DNA of 44,112 bases from Hyphomicrobiales bacterium. Its GTDB lineage: Bacteria; Pseudomonadota; Alphaproteobacteria; Rhizobiales; Xanthobacteraceae. Position 1 is the stretch's first letter. Each line of letters begins with the position of its first letter. The DNA lies in contig JAFKKL010000011.1 in NCBI GenBank assembly GCA_017305595.1, positions 1-44,112 of the forward strand. The letters are read 5' to 3'. The position numbers and the translations under genes are program-made. The notes beneath the pieces were generated by a model, which saw nothing but the letters and a program-made list of their open reading frames with translations, was not told where the DNA came from and ran no database searches. Of the stretch, positions 1 through 9,299 are shown piece by piece.

Positions 1-1073
1 ATGTGCTGGAAGCCGGATATGAGACCCCGGATCGGCCCTGCGTGCTGCTGCTGCACGGTTTTCCGGAACTGGCCTTTAGCTGGCGCAAAGTGATGCCGGT
101 GCTGGCGGCCGCCGGTTATCATGTGTTGGCGCCGGATCAGCGCGGCTATGGCCGCACCACCGGCTGGAGCGCCGATTACGACGGCGACCTGCATCCGTTC
201 CGGCTGATGAATCTGGTGCGCGACGCGCTCGGCGTGGTGTTTGCTTTCGGACATCACAGCGTCGAGGCCGTGGTGGGTCACGACTTCGGCGCCATCGTCG
301 CGCCGTGGTGCGCGCTGTCACGGCCGGACGTGTTTCGCTCGGTCGTCATCATGAGCGCGCCGTTCGCGGGCCCGCCGGCGATTCCATTCGATACGGTGAA
401 TCACCCGGCACATCTAACGGAAGACCCCGTGCATCGCGATCTCGCCGCGCTGCCGCGCCCGCGCAAGCATTATCAATGGTACTATGCGACACGCGAGGCC
501 AACGCCGACATGCACGGCGCGCCGCAAGGACTGCACGATTTCCTGCGCGCCTACTATCACCACAAGAGCGCCGACTGGGCGCCCAACGCGCCGCATCCGC
601 TGCAAGGCTGGACCGCAACCGAACTGGCGAAGCTGCCGACCTACTACGTGATGGATCGCGACAAGACCATGGCGCAGACGGTTGCCGAGGAGATGCCGAG
701 CACAACGGGGATCACCACCAACCGCTGGCTGCCGGATGACCAACTGCGCGTCTACAGCAGCGAATATGCCCGCACCGGATTCCAGGGCGGCCTGCAATGG
801 TATCGCTGCGGCACCGAGGGCGTGAACACGCCGGATCTCGAGGTGTTCTCCGGCCGCCGCATCGAGGTGCCGTCCTGCTTCATCGCCGGCCGACAGGACT
901 GGGGCATCCATCAGCGCCCCGGCGCGATCGAGGCGATGCAGACCACGGCCTGCGCCGACATGCGCGGCTGTCATCTGATCGATGGCGCCGGCCATTGGGT
1001 GCAGCAGGAGCGTCCCGACGAGGTCAATCGGCTGCTGTTGCAATTCCTGCAAACCGCGCAGACAGATCACTGA
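1..1073 (+). CDS. epoxide hydrolase-type alpha/beta hydrolase, 5' end cut by window
   Basis: An alpha/beta-hydrolase fold enzyme of the epoxide hydrolase family, which opens epoxides to diols in the cytoplasm. The visible frame opens with the oxyanion motif HGFPE about 17 residues in. It then has GHDFG, where Asp takes the nucleophile place as in epoxide hydrolases (esterases have Ser). The acid region is GRQDWG and the late base is in GAGHW. The reading frame is open to the left edge. A GTG at position 3 is in frame, but the usual N-terminal strand before the HGFPE motif is too short, so the true start probably lies outside the window. About 356 residues are visible. The next gene downstream on the same strand starts 150 bp later and is unrelated. 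Substrate is unknown. Confidence 0.8.
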   Translation, partial: VLEAGYETPDRPCVLLLHGFPELAFSWRKVMPVLAAAGYHVLAPDQRGYGRTTGWSADYDGDLHPFRLMNLVRDALGVVFAFGHHSVEAVVGHDFGAIVAPWCALSRPDVFRSVVIMSAPFAGPPAIPFDTVNHPAHLTEDPVHRDLAALPRPRKHYQWYYATREANADMHGAPQGLHDFLRAYYHHKSADWAPNAPHPLQGWTATELAKLPTYYVMDRDKTMAQTVAEEMPSTTGITTNRWLPDDQLRVYSSEYARTGFQGGLQWYRCGTEGVNTPDLEVFSGRRIEVPSCFIAGRQDWGIHQRPGAIEAMQTTACADMRGCHLIDGAGHWVQQERPDEVNRLLLQFLQTAQTDH

Positions 1074-1223
1074 ACCCCGCGCGCATTGTCATCGCATCGT
1101 GATGGTGATGCCGCGTCCTCGGCTTGACGCGGACGCGGCACGCGCCTCATGCTCCGCGCCGAGCTTTCGCCGTCAGTCGGATAACCCGCGCAGCCTTGTT
1201 GATCGTCATGCCTTTTGATCGCC

Positions 1224-2030
1224 ATGTCTGAATCCGGGCTGCTTCCCAGACTGGCCGCCGCCGCATCGGTGGTCGGCCATGTCGCGTTGGTGATCGCGAT
1301 CCTGCTCTATGCCGGCGTACGCCCGTTCCAGACCGAAAGCGCGAAGGCCATCGCCGTCGATCTGGTCACGCCGGACGAGATCAAGCCGCCGGAGCAGTCT
1401 CCCACGCCGCCGGAGCCGGACGTGAAACTGCCCGACCTGAAACCGTCGGTGGAAACGCCGCAGCAGCCCGCACCGCAAGAGCAAGCCGCGCCGCAACCGC
1501 ACCAACAGGTCGCGCCGCAGCCGCAGCAACAGACTGCGCCAGAACAGCACGCCACCGCGCCGCAAGACGCACAGGTGCAACCGCAGCAACAGCCGCAATC
1601 TCCCCCGGCGCCGGCATTCACGCCACCGGCGCCAGACCTCACCGTGAAATACGGCGTGACGCTCGGCCTGCCGGAATCGTTCGGCAAAAGCGATTTCGAC
1701 GCAGCCGCAGTCGATAGCGCCAAGGTGGACTCGGTCGACATCGCGGCCTTTCGCCGCCATCTGAAAACCTGTTCGGCGATGCCGGACACGGTGACGGCGT
1801 CGGATGACGTCTGGATCAAGTTGCGAACGGTATTCATGCCGGACGGCCGCCTCGCCGCGCCGCCCGTCCTAATCGAAGGCAAAGCCTCGCCGAAAGCCAT
1901 CGCGCTGGCACATGGCGCTATCGCCGCGCTGCAAGCCTGCCAGCCTTACACCATACTGCCCGCCGAGAAATATGCCGAGTGGAAAGTGCTCGACCTCGAA
2001 TTCTCGCCGAAGGATTTCACCGCACGATAG
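1224..2030 (+). CDS. TonB/TolA-like periplasmic protein
   Basis: A 268-residue protein built like TonB or TolA. It has a short cytoplasmic N terminus, one membrane segment at about residues 10-30 and a long Pro/Gln-rich spacer (about 50-140). A small C-terminal domain (about 170-265) ends in an AALQACQPY...W pattern typical of TolA/TonB-like C-terminal domains. It should span the periplasm from the inner membrane. The start is the ATG at 1224; an in-frame TTG at 1215 is possible but weaker. No exbB/exbD or tolQ/tolR genes are next to it, so whether it transmits energy to an outer membrane receptor is unproven. The PQ-rich part is low complexity and says little about homology. Confidence 0.65.
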   Translation: MSESGLLPRLAAAASVVGHVALVIAILLYAGVRPFQTESAKAIAVDLVTPDEIKPPEQSPTPPEPDVKLPDLKPSVETPQQPAPQEQAAPQPHQQVAPQPQQQTAPEQHATAPQDAQVQPQQQPQSPPAPAFTPPAPDLTVKYGVTLGLPESFGKSDFDAAAVDSAKVDSVDIAAFRRHLKTCSAMPDTVTASDDVWIKLRTVFMPDGRLAAPPVLIEGKASPKAIALAHGAIAALQACQPYTILPAEKYAEWKVLDLEFSPKDFTAR

Positions 2031-2135
2031 CAACGGCGGCGACCCGCCGCGCAACCGCGACATGCCGTCACGTTCTTGCATGTGGCGCGGGAACTGGCAT
2101 CATCACACCGGCATCATCAAGCATGGGAGAAAATC

Positions 2136-3608
2136 TTGGCCGCATCGCAATGGAGCTTCAAGTCCGCCGCCGACATGTCCGCCGCCCTCGCCGCGAAGAA
2201 GGTCTCCGCCGTCGAACTGGCGCAAGACACCATTGCGCGCATCGAAAAGCACGACGGCAAGATCAACGCGGTCTGCGTCCGCGATTTCGAACGCGGACTT
2301 GAGGTTGCGCGGGCTGCCGACGCGGCGCTGTCGCGCGGCGAGAAGAAGCCGTTGCTCGGCATTCCGATGACGGTAAAGGAGTCGTTCAATGTCGCCGGGC
2401 TCGCGACGACGTGGGGTTATCCGCAGCACAAGAATTTCAAGGCGACCGAGGACGCGCTGCCGATCACGCGCGTGAAAAATGCCGGCGGCGTCATCCTCGC
2501 CAAGACCAACGTGCCGATCTCGCTCGGCGACTGGCAGAGCTACAACGAGGTCTATGGCGTCACTAACAATCCTTACGACCTCGGCCGCACGCCGGGCGGC
2601 TCCTCCGGCGGATCGTCGGCGGCGCTGGCTGCGGGCTACGGCGCGCTGTCGCTCGGCTCCGATATCGGTGGCTCGCTGCGTGTGCCGGCATTTCATTGCG
2701 GCGTCTACGCGCACAAGCCGACCTACGATCTGTGCGCGCTGCGCGGCCACGTCGCGCCGCCCAATCCGCCGCTGCCGTTCACGCGCGATCTCTCGGTGAT
2801 CGGGCCGATGGCGCGCAGCGCCGCCGATCTCGCCACGTTGCTCGACGTGATGGCCGGACCCGATCCGATCGACGCCGGCGTCGCCTATCGGCTGTCGTTG
2901 CCGGCTCCGCGCCATCCCGACTTCAAGGGATTCCGCGTGCTGGTGCTCGACACTCACCCGCTGCTGCCGACCAGCGCATCGATCAAGGACGCGATCGACA
3001 AGCTCGCCGACAATCTCGAAAAGCTCGGCGTCAGCATCACGCGCGAAACGCCGCTGTTGCCGGACCTCGCCGCCTCATCGCGGCTTTATATGCGGATGCT
3101 GATGTCGTTCCTCGCCGGCAGCTTTCCGCCGGAGACCTACGCCGCCGCGCAGGTTGCCGCCGCCAAACTCGCACCGAGTGACACGAGCCTCGCCGCCGAG
3201 CGACTGCGTGGCATCACGCTCAGCCATCGCGACTGGGTGATGGCGGACGGCGGCCGCACCCGTCTGCGCGCGCAGTGGCGTGACCTGTTCAAGAAGTTCG
3301 ACGCGGTGATCTGCCCGATCATGCCGACGCCTGCGTTCCCGCACGATCATCTACCGGATCAGGAGCAGCGCCGCATCAAGATCGACGGTAAGCCCCATCC
3401 TTACGTCGATCAACTGGTATGGCCCGGCATCGCCACGCTGCCCGGCCTGCCGGCGACAGCAATCCCGCTCGGCCTCGACAAGGACGGCCTGCCGCTGGGT
3501 GCGCAGATCGTCGGGCCGTGGCTGGAGGATCACACGCCGATCCGCTTCGCCTCATTGATCGAGCGCGAATTCGGCGGCTTCACGCCACCGCCAATGTTCA
3601 AGGACTGA
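2136..3608 (+). CDS. amidase signature family hydrolase
   Basis: A 490-residue amidase-signature enzyme that hydrolyses a carboxamide to acid and ammonia. The Ser-cisSer-Lys triad is visible: Lys81 in PMTVKESF, Ser156 in the Gly/Ser-rich signature GGSSGGSS, and Ser180 in SDIGGSLR. Length fits the family. The frame is open upstream, but TTG at 2136 has a purine-rich ribosome-binding site (GGGAGA, 2125-2130) five bases before it. From there the protein begins with the expected helix (SAADMSAALAAKK), so I chose that rare start. It could act on aryl amides, nitrile-derived amides or small peptides. It is not GatA by context, as no gatB or gatC is nearby. Confidence 0.85.
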   Translation: MAASQWSFKSAADMSAALAAKKVSAVELAQDTIARIEKHDGKINAVCVRDFERGLEVARAADAALSRGEKKPLLGIPMTVKESFNVAGLATTWGYPQHKNFKATEDALPITRVKNAGGVILAKTNVPISLGDWQSYNEVYGVTNNPYDLGRTPGGSSGGSSAALAAGYGALSLGSDIGGSLRVPAFHCGVYAHKPTYDLCALRGHVAPPNPPLPFTRDLSVIGPMARSAADLATLLDVMAGPDPIDAGVAYRLSLPAPRHPDFKGFRVLVLDTHPLLPTSASIKDAIDKLADNLEKLGVSITRETPLLPDLAASSRLYMRMLMSFLAGSFPPETYAAAQVAAAKLAPSDTSLAAERLRGITLSHRDWVMADGGRTRLRAQWRDLFKKFDAVICPIMPTPAFPHDHLPDQEQRRIKIDGKPHPYVDQLVWPGIATLPGLPATAIPLGLDKDGLPLGAQIVGPWLEDHTPIRFASLIEREFGGFTPPPMFKD

Positions 3609-3724
3609 TCTGAACGTAGGCATGGTTCGGTCGCCGCCGAACCATGTCTCCGCCTCGCGCAGCTATCGTCGTCCCATCAGGGCATCTTACCGCGCGACGC
3701 ATCGCATATCCGGGAGCGACAGGC

Positions 3725-4078
3725 ATGAGCACCGACATCGAGCAACTGACGCAACTCAATCGCGATTACATCAGTTCGGTGCAAAACGGCGACGTAAAAC
3801 GCTTCGACGAAATTCTCGCGCCGGAATTCTATTGCTCCAATCCCGACAAGACGCTGATCGACCGCGCCGGCTTCCTCGCACAGACCGCGCGACCGGTGAC
3901 GATCCGCGATCTCGAAGCGCACGATGTGCTGATCCGCGTGATGGGTGACTTCGCCATCATCCACGCACAAACCCGTTACACCGCGACTGACGGCACACTG
4001 GCCTCCGGCCGCTACACCGATTGCTGGGCTCGGCAGAACGGCCAATGGCGCGCGGTGTCGGCGCACGTGTCGCGGTAG
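3725..4078 (+). CDS. SnoaL/DUF4440-like nuclear transport factor 2 fold protein
   Basis: A 117-residue protein of the NTF2-like (SnoaL/DUF4440) fold. It has an N-terminal helix with the usual LNRDYISSVQNGD pattern, a strand with FAIIHAQTRY, and a final strand WRAVSAHVSR. Such proteins are small cone-shaped domains that act as isomerases, dehydratases or ligand binders, and no catalytic residue can be named here. The start at ATG 3725 follows AGGC and gives a normal family length; the longer upstream open frame looks non-coding. It stands between the amidase and a convergent ctaG-like gene 49 bp away. Confidence 0.7.
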   Translation: MSTDIEQLTQLNRDYISSVQNGDVKRFDEILAPEFYCSNPDKTLIDRAGFLAQTARPVTIRDLEAHDVLIRVMGDFAIIHAQTRYTATDGTLASGRYTDCWARQNGQWRAVSAHVSR

Positions 4079-4127
4079 CGTCACACAAACCTCGACTCAT
4101 CATGCCCCTGCGGCTATCCGAAGCCGT

Positions 4128-5048
4128 TCAGTATTCGCCACCCTCCGCGGAATGCTGCGATTTGTTCGTGGGAGCTTTGGTGACCTGCTCCAGATAGGCG
4201 ATGATGTCGCGGCGCGACGGGGCATCGAGCACGCGCACCGGCATTCGTACGCCAGGCACGAAATCCTTGGGGCTGGCCAGCCATCGATCCAGATTGCTCT
4301 CGGACCATTTGAGGTGAGCGCTCTGAAGCGCCGCCGAATAATGATATCCGGCGACTGAGCCCGCCTCTCGCCCGACCACACCTGACAACTTCGGTCCGGT
4401 TTTGTTGCTGTCCATGGCGTGACAAGCATTACAACGCTCGGCGAAAAGCTGTTTGCCATGGGCGGGATCGGGCGCCGCATCGTTGCGGAAGCGCGCCAGA
4501 TTCTTGCTCTGCGACGGATCGACCGAGCGCAGCAACGTATAGCTGAGCGTGATGGTGTCGACGTGCTGGTTGTCGGGATCCTTCGCGAACTCCGGATCGA
4601 CGTAAAACACCACCGGCATCTCGACCTTCTGATGCGGGTCGAGCCGCTCCTCGTTAAAGCAGAAGCACTGGATTTTGTTGAAGTAGAGACCGCTCGTTGC
4701 CGGCGTGACGTTGAACGTCGCGTGCGCGACGATCGATTTGTTCGAAAGATTTTCCGCAGTGAAGTACACGAGCTTCTGTTCGCCGAGATGCACCGTGACG
4801 GAGCGCTGCTCCGGCTCGAACCGCCACGGCAGATCCGGTGCCACATTAGTGTCGAACGCAACCGTCACCGTTTTGCTGGAGACCGTCGCGGAATCCGTCA
4901 GCACCCGCTGCGTCGTCCCCCCGTAACCGGTGGCGCCGCAGAAAACGCGATAGAGTTGCGGCGCATAGGCCACCAGACCGAACATGAGGCCGATCACCGC
5001 AAAGGCGGGCAACAGAACGTTGAGGTTTTTCCGGTGGCGTGGATGCAT
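4128..5048 (-). CDS. ctaG: Cox11/CtaG copper chaperone fused to a class I cytochrome c domain
   Basis: The 306-residue protein joins two domains. Residues 1-180 are Cox11/CtaG, which delivers copper to the CuB site of cytochrome c oxidase. There is one N-terminal membrane helix (11-30), Cys37 in the FCGATGYGGTTQ stretch, and the copper-binding CFCF motif at 128-131. Residues about 195-290 form a monohaem cytochrome c domain with CNACH (206-210) as haem site and Met269 in GVRMP as the likely second axial ligand. Both domains would lie on the periplasmic side. Normal Cox11 proteins stop near 200 residues, so the cytochrome extension is unusual. Start is ATG 5048 because the upstream in-frame extension is Arg-rich and unlike Cox11. 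No other cox genes are adjacent. Confidence 0.85.
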   Translation of the reverse strand: MHPRHRKNLNVLLPAFAVIGLMFGLVAYAPQLYRVFCGATGYGGTTQRVLTDSATVSSKTVTVAFDTNVAPDLPWRFEPEQRSVTVHLGEQKLVYFTAENLSNKSIVAHATFNVTPATSGLYFNKIQCFCFNEERLDPHQKVEMPVVFYVDPEFAKDPDNQHVDTITLSYTLLRSVDPSQSKNLARFRNDAAPDPAHGKQLFAERCNACHAMDSNKTGPKLSGVVGREAGSVAGYHYSAALQSAHLKWSESNLDRWLASPKDFVPGVRMPVRVLDAPSRRDIIAYLEQVTKAPTNKSQHSAEGGEY

Positions 5049-5231
5049 CCGCGTTCCCGCGCTGAGCAGTCGACAGTTGCGCGCGGTGTAGATCGATCCG
5101 GGGCGGCCGTCCACCAGCCACGCCCGGCGAATGCCGCGAGTGAAGCGATATTCGCCGGTATTTCGCGGCGTTTGACGAAGTTGTGATCGCGCTCGGCGAT
5201 CCATTCCCGGCCGGTGGCGGGAATGGCAAAC

Positions 5232-6320
5232 TCAGGAGTCGAACATGATGACGCTGCGTACGGTCTTGCCGGCTTTCATGTTGGCAAAGCCTTCGTTGAT
5301 CTCCGACAGCTTCAGCTTGGCGGAAATCCAGTCGTCGAGGTGCAGCTTGCCGCGCATGTAGAATTCGATGAGGCGCGGCATGTCGACGCGAAAATGGTTG
5401 GAGCCCATCGACGAGCCTTGAATCCGGCGCTCGCGCAGGAAGTCGAAACCGTGCAGCTCGATCTTCTGCCCGAACGGCACCATGCCGACGATGGTGGCGG
5501 TGCCGCCCTGCGCCAGCATGGCGAAGGCCTGTTCGGCGGTGTCCTTGCGGCCGAGCATCTCGAAGGCGTGGTTGACGCCGCCGCCGGTCAGTTCCTTGAC
5601 CTGCTGCACCACGTCGCCGTTCGCTGGATCGACGATGTCGGTAGCCCCGAGCTTGGTCGCGAGTTGCAGCTTCGCCGGGTTGGTGTCGATGGCGATGATG
5701 CGGCCCGCGCCCGCAATGGCCGCGCCATTGATGCCGGCCATGCCGACGCCGCCGCAGCCGATCACCGCGACGGTCTCGCCCGCCGTCACCTTCGCCGTGT
5801 TCACCACCGCGCCGTAGCCGGTAATGACGCCGCAACCGATCAGCGCCGCCAGTTCGAGCGGCATGTCCTTGCGGATTTTGACGATGGCGTTTTCGTGCAC
5901 CAGCATCTGCTCGGCGAACGACGACAGGTTGAGGAACTGGTTGAGCTTCTCGGAGCGCGCCCACGACAGCCGGTTGGATTGCCCCGGCAACATCTTCACC
6001 GTGGTGTCGGTGCACAGCACCGGCCGCCCGGTCGAGCAAAAATCGCAGGTGCCGCAGAACACCGAGAGGCAGGTGACGACATGATCGCCCGGCTTCACGT
6101 AAGTCACGTCGGAGCCGACCTGCTCGACCACGCCGGCGGATTCATGTCCCAGCACCACTGGCAGCGGGTGCGGATACAGCCCCTCCATGAAGTGCAGATC
6201 GGAATGGCACAGCCCGGCGACGGTGGTGCGGATCAGCACCTCGCGCGGTCCCGGCTTCTGGATGCTGATCTCCTCGATCTGCAACGGCTTGTTCACTTCA
6301 TAGAGAACGGCGGCCTTCAT
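5232..6320 (-). CDS. zinc-dependent alcohol dehydrogenase
   Basis: A 362-residue medium-chain zinc alcohol dehydrogenase oxidising an alcohol with NAD(P)+. The catalytic zinc ligands Cys38 (GLCHSD) and His59 (GHE) are present, as are the four structural-zinc cysteines 89, 92, 95 and 103. A Rossmann GCGGVG motif lies near residue 190. It resembles the class III / aryl-alcohol branch in length and in ending, but substrate cannot be read from the sequence. Start is ATG 6320 with a good purine stretch (GGGGAGTG) just upstream. It is 42 bp downstream of the acyl-CoA dehydrogenase gene on the same strand, so the two are probably co-transcribed. Confidence 0.88.
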   Translation of the reverse strand: MKAAVLYEVNKPLQIEEISIQKPGPREVLIRTTVAGLCHSDLHFMEGLYPHPLPVVLGHESAGVVEQVGSDVTYVKPGDHVVTCLSVFCGTCDFCSTGRPVLCTDTTVKMLPGQSNRLSWARSEKLNQFLNLSSFAEQMLVHENAIVKIRKDMPLELAALIGCGVITGYGAVVNTAKVTAGETVAVIGCGGVGMAGINGAAIAGAGRIIAIDTNPAKLQLATKLGATDIVDPANGDVVQQVKELTGGGVNHAFEMLGRKDTAEQAFAMLAQGGTATIVGMVPFGQKIELHGFDFLRERRIQGSSMGSNHFRVDMPRLIEFYMRGKLHLDDWISAKLKLSEINEGFANMKAGKTVRSVIMFDS

Positions 6321-6362
6321 CGAGCACTCCCCGATTGTTGATTGTTGTATCGATGCGACGGC

Positions 6363-8123
6363 TCAGGCGGCTGTCACAAGATCGCCGACCTCCGCCATGC
6401 CGAGCGCATCATCGCCGAGCAGATGCTCGACAATCTTGCGTTCAGCACCTGTCGTCATGAGCTTGAACGGATCGTTCGGCGTCAGCCGATGGTCGATCAC
6501 CGCACGCGCCAGCAGCACGCGGCGCGCATCGCCGCGCGCTGCATAGATGCGCGCGCCTTCCCATGTCATCGCGACCGCGCTCGCCACCTGATACAGCGTC
6601 GAGGTGGCGCGGCGCGCGTCGGCTTCGTTCTCGGAATGCCCCGCGACTTCGCGGGCGAACTCGATGGCCTTGTCGGTGAGGCCGTGCAGCTTGTCGCGCC
6701 ATGCTTGCGGCACACCTGCGCTGTCGTCGAGCCGCGCATGCAGGTCAGCGCCGAGCGCGGATTCCGCGCCGTGGCGGCCGACCGCGCGGGTCAGCGCATC
6801 GAGCGCGACGATGTTGCCGGTGCCTTCCCAGATCGAGCCGAGATGGGCGTCGCGGAGCAATCGCGGCGTGACGAACTCCTCGATGTAACCAACGCCGCCG
6901 CGCATCTCCATGGCGTCGCCGCACACCTTGCGGGCGTCGCGGGTGGCGCGGAATTTCAACGTCGGCGTCAGGATGCGCAGCAGCGCCGCCGCATCCTGGC
7001 TGCCGCCTTCGGCACGGTCGAGCGCATCCGCCGTGATGAAGCTCATCGACAGCCCCTGCTCCACCGCCAGCATGATCTTCATCAATTGCCGCCGCGCCAG
7101 CGGCAGGTCGGAGATCCGCTGCCCGAACACGATGCGGCCGCGCGCCACCGCCATCGCATCATGCCATGCGCGGCGCATCAGCGCGGTGGATTTCACGCCG
7201 TTCGACAACCGCGAGGAGTTCACCATCTCGGCCATCTGCACGAAGCCGCGATCGAGCCGCCCGACCGAGTAGGCAATCGCGCCTTCCAGTTTGATCTCGC
7301 CGGACGCCATCGAGCGGGTGCCGAGTTTGTCCTTCAACCGCACGATCCGGTAGTTGTTCTGCGCGCCGTTATCGAGGAAGCGCGGCATCAGGAACAGGCC
7401 GACGCCGCGCGTGCCCGGCCCCGCGCCGTCCGGCCGCGCCAGCAGCATCACCACCTTGGCGTCGGCGTTGGAGCAGAACCACTTGTCGCCATAGAGCCGC
7501 CAGTGGTCGCCCTCCTGCACCGCACGCGAGGTGAGGCTGCCGACATCGGAGCCGCCTTCCTTCTCGGTCATGAACTGGCCGCCCTGCGTCAGCTTGCTCA
7601 TGTCGGTCTGCGTCAGACCATCGAGATACTTCGCCTTCAGCGCGTCGTCGCCGAAGCGCGATAACAGCTTTGCCGCGCCGTCGGTGACGTTGATCGGGCA
7701 ACCCATGCCGAATTCGCACTGATTAAAGAGAAACGTGAAGGCGTGCTTCGCCGTGACCGGATAAGTCTCGGACCAGCCGAGAATGCCCTTGCGATGCGAC
7801 ATCGCGTGAATGCCGAATTCACCGAATGCCGCGTTTTCCAACTCGCGATAAGCCGGATGATATTCGATGCTCTGCACATCACGGCCGAACTTGTCGCGCG
7901 GATGCAGCACCGGGCCGTGACGGTCCGCAATGCGACCGCATTCGTCGAGCCGGCCGCCGACCAGCCCGCCGAGCCGGTCAAGATGCGGCGCGATGTGCTT
8001 GAACAGTTTTTCCGACAGATGAATCTGCAACAGGTCCGCAAGCGACGGATCGGTGCGATAGAAATTGGTGCCGGTGGTGTCGGGCGCGATCAGGTCGGAT
8101 GCGATGGGCGTTTGAATATTCAT
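6363..8123 (-). CDS. AidB-like acyl-CoA dehydrogenase
   Basis: A 586-residue flavoprotein of the acyl-CoA dehydrogenase superfamily, closest in my reading to AidB: it shares the TEKEGGSDV signature, the LKDKLGTRSMAS block, MEMRGGVGY and SIWEGTGN. AidB binds FAD and is linked to the adaptive response to alkylation damage, though true fatty-acyl-CoA dehydrogenase activity is equally possible. The C-terminal 140 residues are helical and less familiar. Start is ATG 8123, preceded by a strong GGAGG site; a longer in-frame start at 8153 is less likely. It is divergent from the enoyl-CoA hydratase gene across 156 bp and is followed by an alcohol dehydrogenase gene. Confidence 0.85.
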   Translation of the reverse strand: MNIQTPIASDLIAPDTTGTNFYRTDPSLADLLQIHLSEKLFKHIAPHLDRLGGLVGGRLDECGRIADRHGPVLHPRDKFGRDVQSIEYHPAYRELENAAFGEFGIHAMSHRKGILGWSETYPVTAKHAFTFLFNQCEFGMGCPINVTDGAAKLLSRFGDDALKAKYLDGLTQTDMSKLTQGGQFMTEKEGGSDVGSLTSRAVQEGDHWRLYGDKWFCSNADAKVVMLLARPDGAGPGTRGVGLFLMPRFLDNGAQNNYRIVRLKDKLGTRSMASGEIKLEGAIAYSVGRLDRGFVQMAEMVNSSRLSNGVKSTALMRRAWHDAMAVARGRIVFGQRISDLPLARRQLMKIMLAVEQGLSMSFITADALDRAEGGSQDAAALLRILTPTLKFRATRDARKVCGDAMEMRGGVGYIEEFVTPRLLRDAHLGSIWEGTGNIVALDALTRAVGRHGAESALGADLHARLDDSAGVPQAWRDKLHGLTDKAIEFAREVAGHSENEADARRATSTLYQVASAVAMTWEGARIYAARGDARRVLLARAVIDHRLTPNDPFKLMTTGAERKIVEHLLGDDALGMAEVGDLVTAA

Positions 8124-8279
8124 GGCGGCCTCCGGCAATGAGCACTTTTGCAAGCGATCATGCGCCTGTTAGACTGGCGAATAAAGCCCTGCCAATGCAG
8201 GCGGCCATGCACGCGCCAAACAGAATCGGCGCGATTTTCCGCATCGCGAAACAAGCCCTCGCAGCCCGAACGGTGAGCC

Positions 8280-9113
8280 ATGACAACGACCGCGCGATCC
8301 ATCGACACCGGCACCAACGAACTGCTCTGCGAGGTGCAGGGCCGCGTTGCGATCATCACGCTGAATCGACCCGAAGCGCGCAACGCGCTGTCAGATCATC
8401 TCACCCCGGCGCTGCGGACCATGATCCGCGTCTGCGGCGAGGATCCGTCCGTCGGCGCGCTGCTGATCACCGGTGCAGGCACCGCGTTCTGCTCCGGCGG
8501 CGACGTCAAGGGCATGGGCGCCAACACCAACCCGGCGAAAGCGGCGATGTCGTCCGACGAGCGGATCGCGGATTTGCAGGAACGGCAACGATTACTCACC
8601 GGCGCGCTGGTCGCGGTGCGCAAGCCGACCATCGCGGCGCTGCCCGGCCCCGCCGCCGGCGCAGGCCTTGCCATCGCGATGGCGTGCGACATCCGCATCG
8701 CCGCCGAATCCGCGTTTCTCACCACTGGTTATATCCGGGTGGCGCTGAGCGGCGACTACGGCATCGCCTGGCTGCTGACACGGCTAGTAGGCACGTCACG
8801 CGCGCGCGAGCTGATGTTCACCGGCGAGAAAGTGGATGCCAGACGCGCGGAGGCCATCGGTCTCGTCAATCGCGTGGTGCCGGATGCGAACTTGCGCGAC
8901 GAGGCCTTTGCGTTGGCGAAATCAGTGGCAGAAGGTCCGGCCATCGCGTTGCGCTATATGAAGGACAATCTCGACGAGGCTCTGGCGTTCGACTTCGCCA
9001 CCGCACGTGATCACGAAGCGGTACGGCTGATCAAGTCGGCCGGAACGGCGGATCACCGCGAAGCCGTCGCGGCCTTCATCGAAAAGCGCAAACCGGTGTT
9101 TGGAAAGAACTAG
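8280..9113 (+). CDS. enoyl-CoA hydratase/isomerase family protein
   Basis: A 277-residue crotonase-fold enzyme. The oxyanion-hole segments are CSGGDVKGM (71-79) and GPAAGAGLA (about 123-131). The region that normally carries the catalytic acids reads SGDYGIAWLL with Asp159, so the exact reaction (hydration, isomerisation or thioester hydrolysis) is uncertain. It lies divergently opposite the acyl-CoA dehydrogenase, which fits a joint role in acyl-CoA breakdown. Start is ATG 8280. It converges on the GNAT gene across a palindromic repeat region. Confidence 0.87.
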   Translation: MTTTARSIDTGTNELLCEVQGRVAIITLNRPEARNALSDHLTPALRTMIRVCGEDPSVGALLITGAGTAFCSGGDVKGMGANTNPAKAAMSSDERIADLQERQRLLTGALVAVRKPTIAALPGPAAGAGLAIAMACDIRIAAESAFLTTGYIRVALSGDYGIAWLLTRLVGTSRARELMFTGEKVDARRAEAIGLVNRVVPDANLRDEAFALAKSVAEGPAIALRYMKDNLDEALAFDFATARDHEAVRLIKSAGTADHREAVAAFIEKRKPVFGKN

Positions 9114-9143
9114 AGCGTTCGCGTTTGACGGCACCACCCTATC

Positions 9144-9268
9144 CGTCATGCCCGGGCATAGCCGTTCGAAGAACGGCGTCGCTTCGCTCGCCTTTGTGCC
9201 GGGCATCCACGTCTTAAACTCTCGCAAGGACAAAAACGTGGATGGCCGGGACAAGCCCGGCCATGACG
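9144..9268. repeat. bipartite palindromic intergenic repeat, copy 1
   Basis: Two inverted arms. The left arm (9144-9213) begins CGTCATGCCCGGG and contains a nested hairpin GCCGTTC-gaa-GAACGGC (9161-9177). The right arm (9237-9268) contains the core GGCCGGGACAAGCCCGGCC and ends CATGACG. The same right arm recurs at 17132-17163 and, with two changes, at 34166-34197. This copy lies exactly between two convergent genes. Confidence 0.85.
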
Positions 9269-9299
9269 AGTTGTTGATTCCATCTAAGCGAAACCTGCT

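Noticed and set aside
5214-6341. A 375-residue frame antisense to the alcohol dehydrogenase
   Set aside because: His/Arg/Gln-rich antisense shadow; the leftward frame has all zinc ligands.
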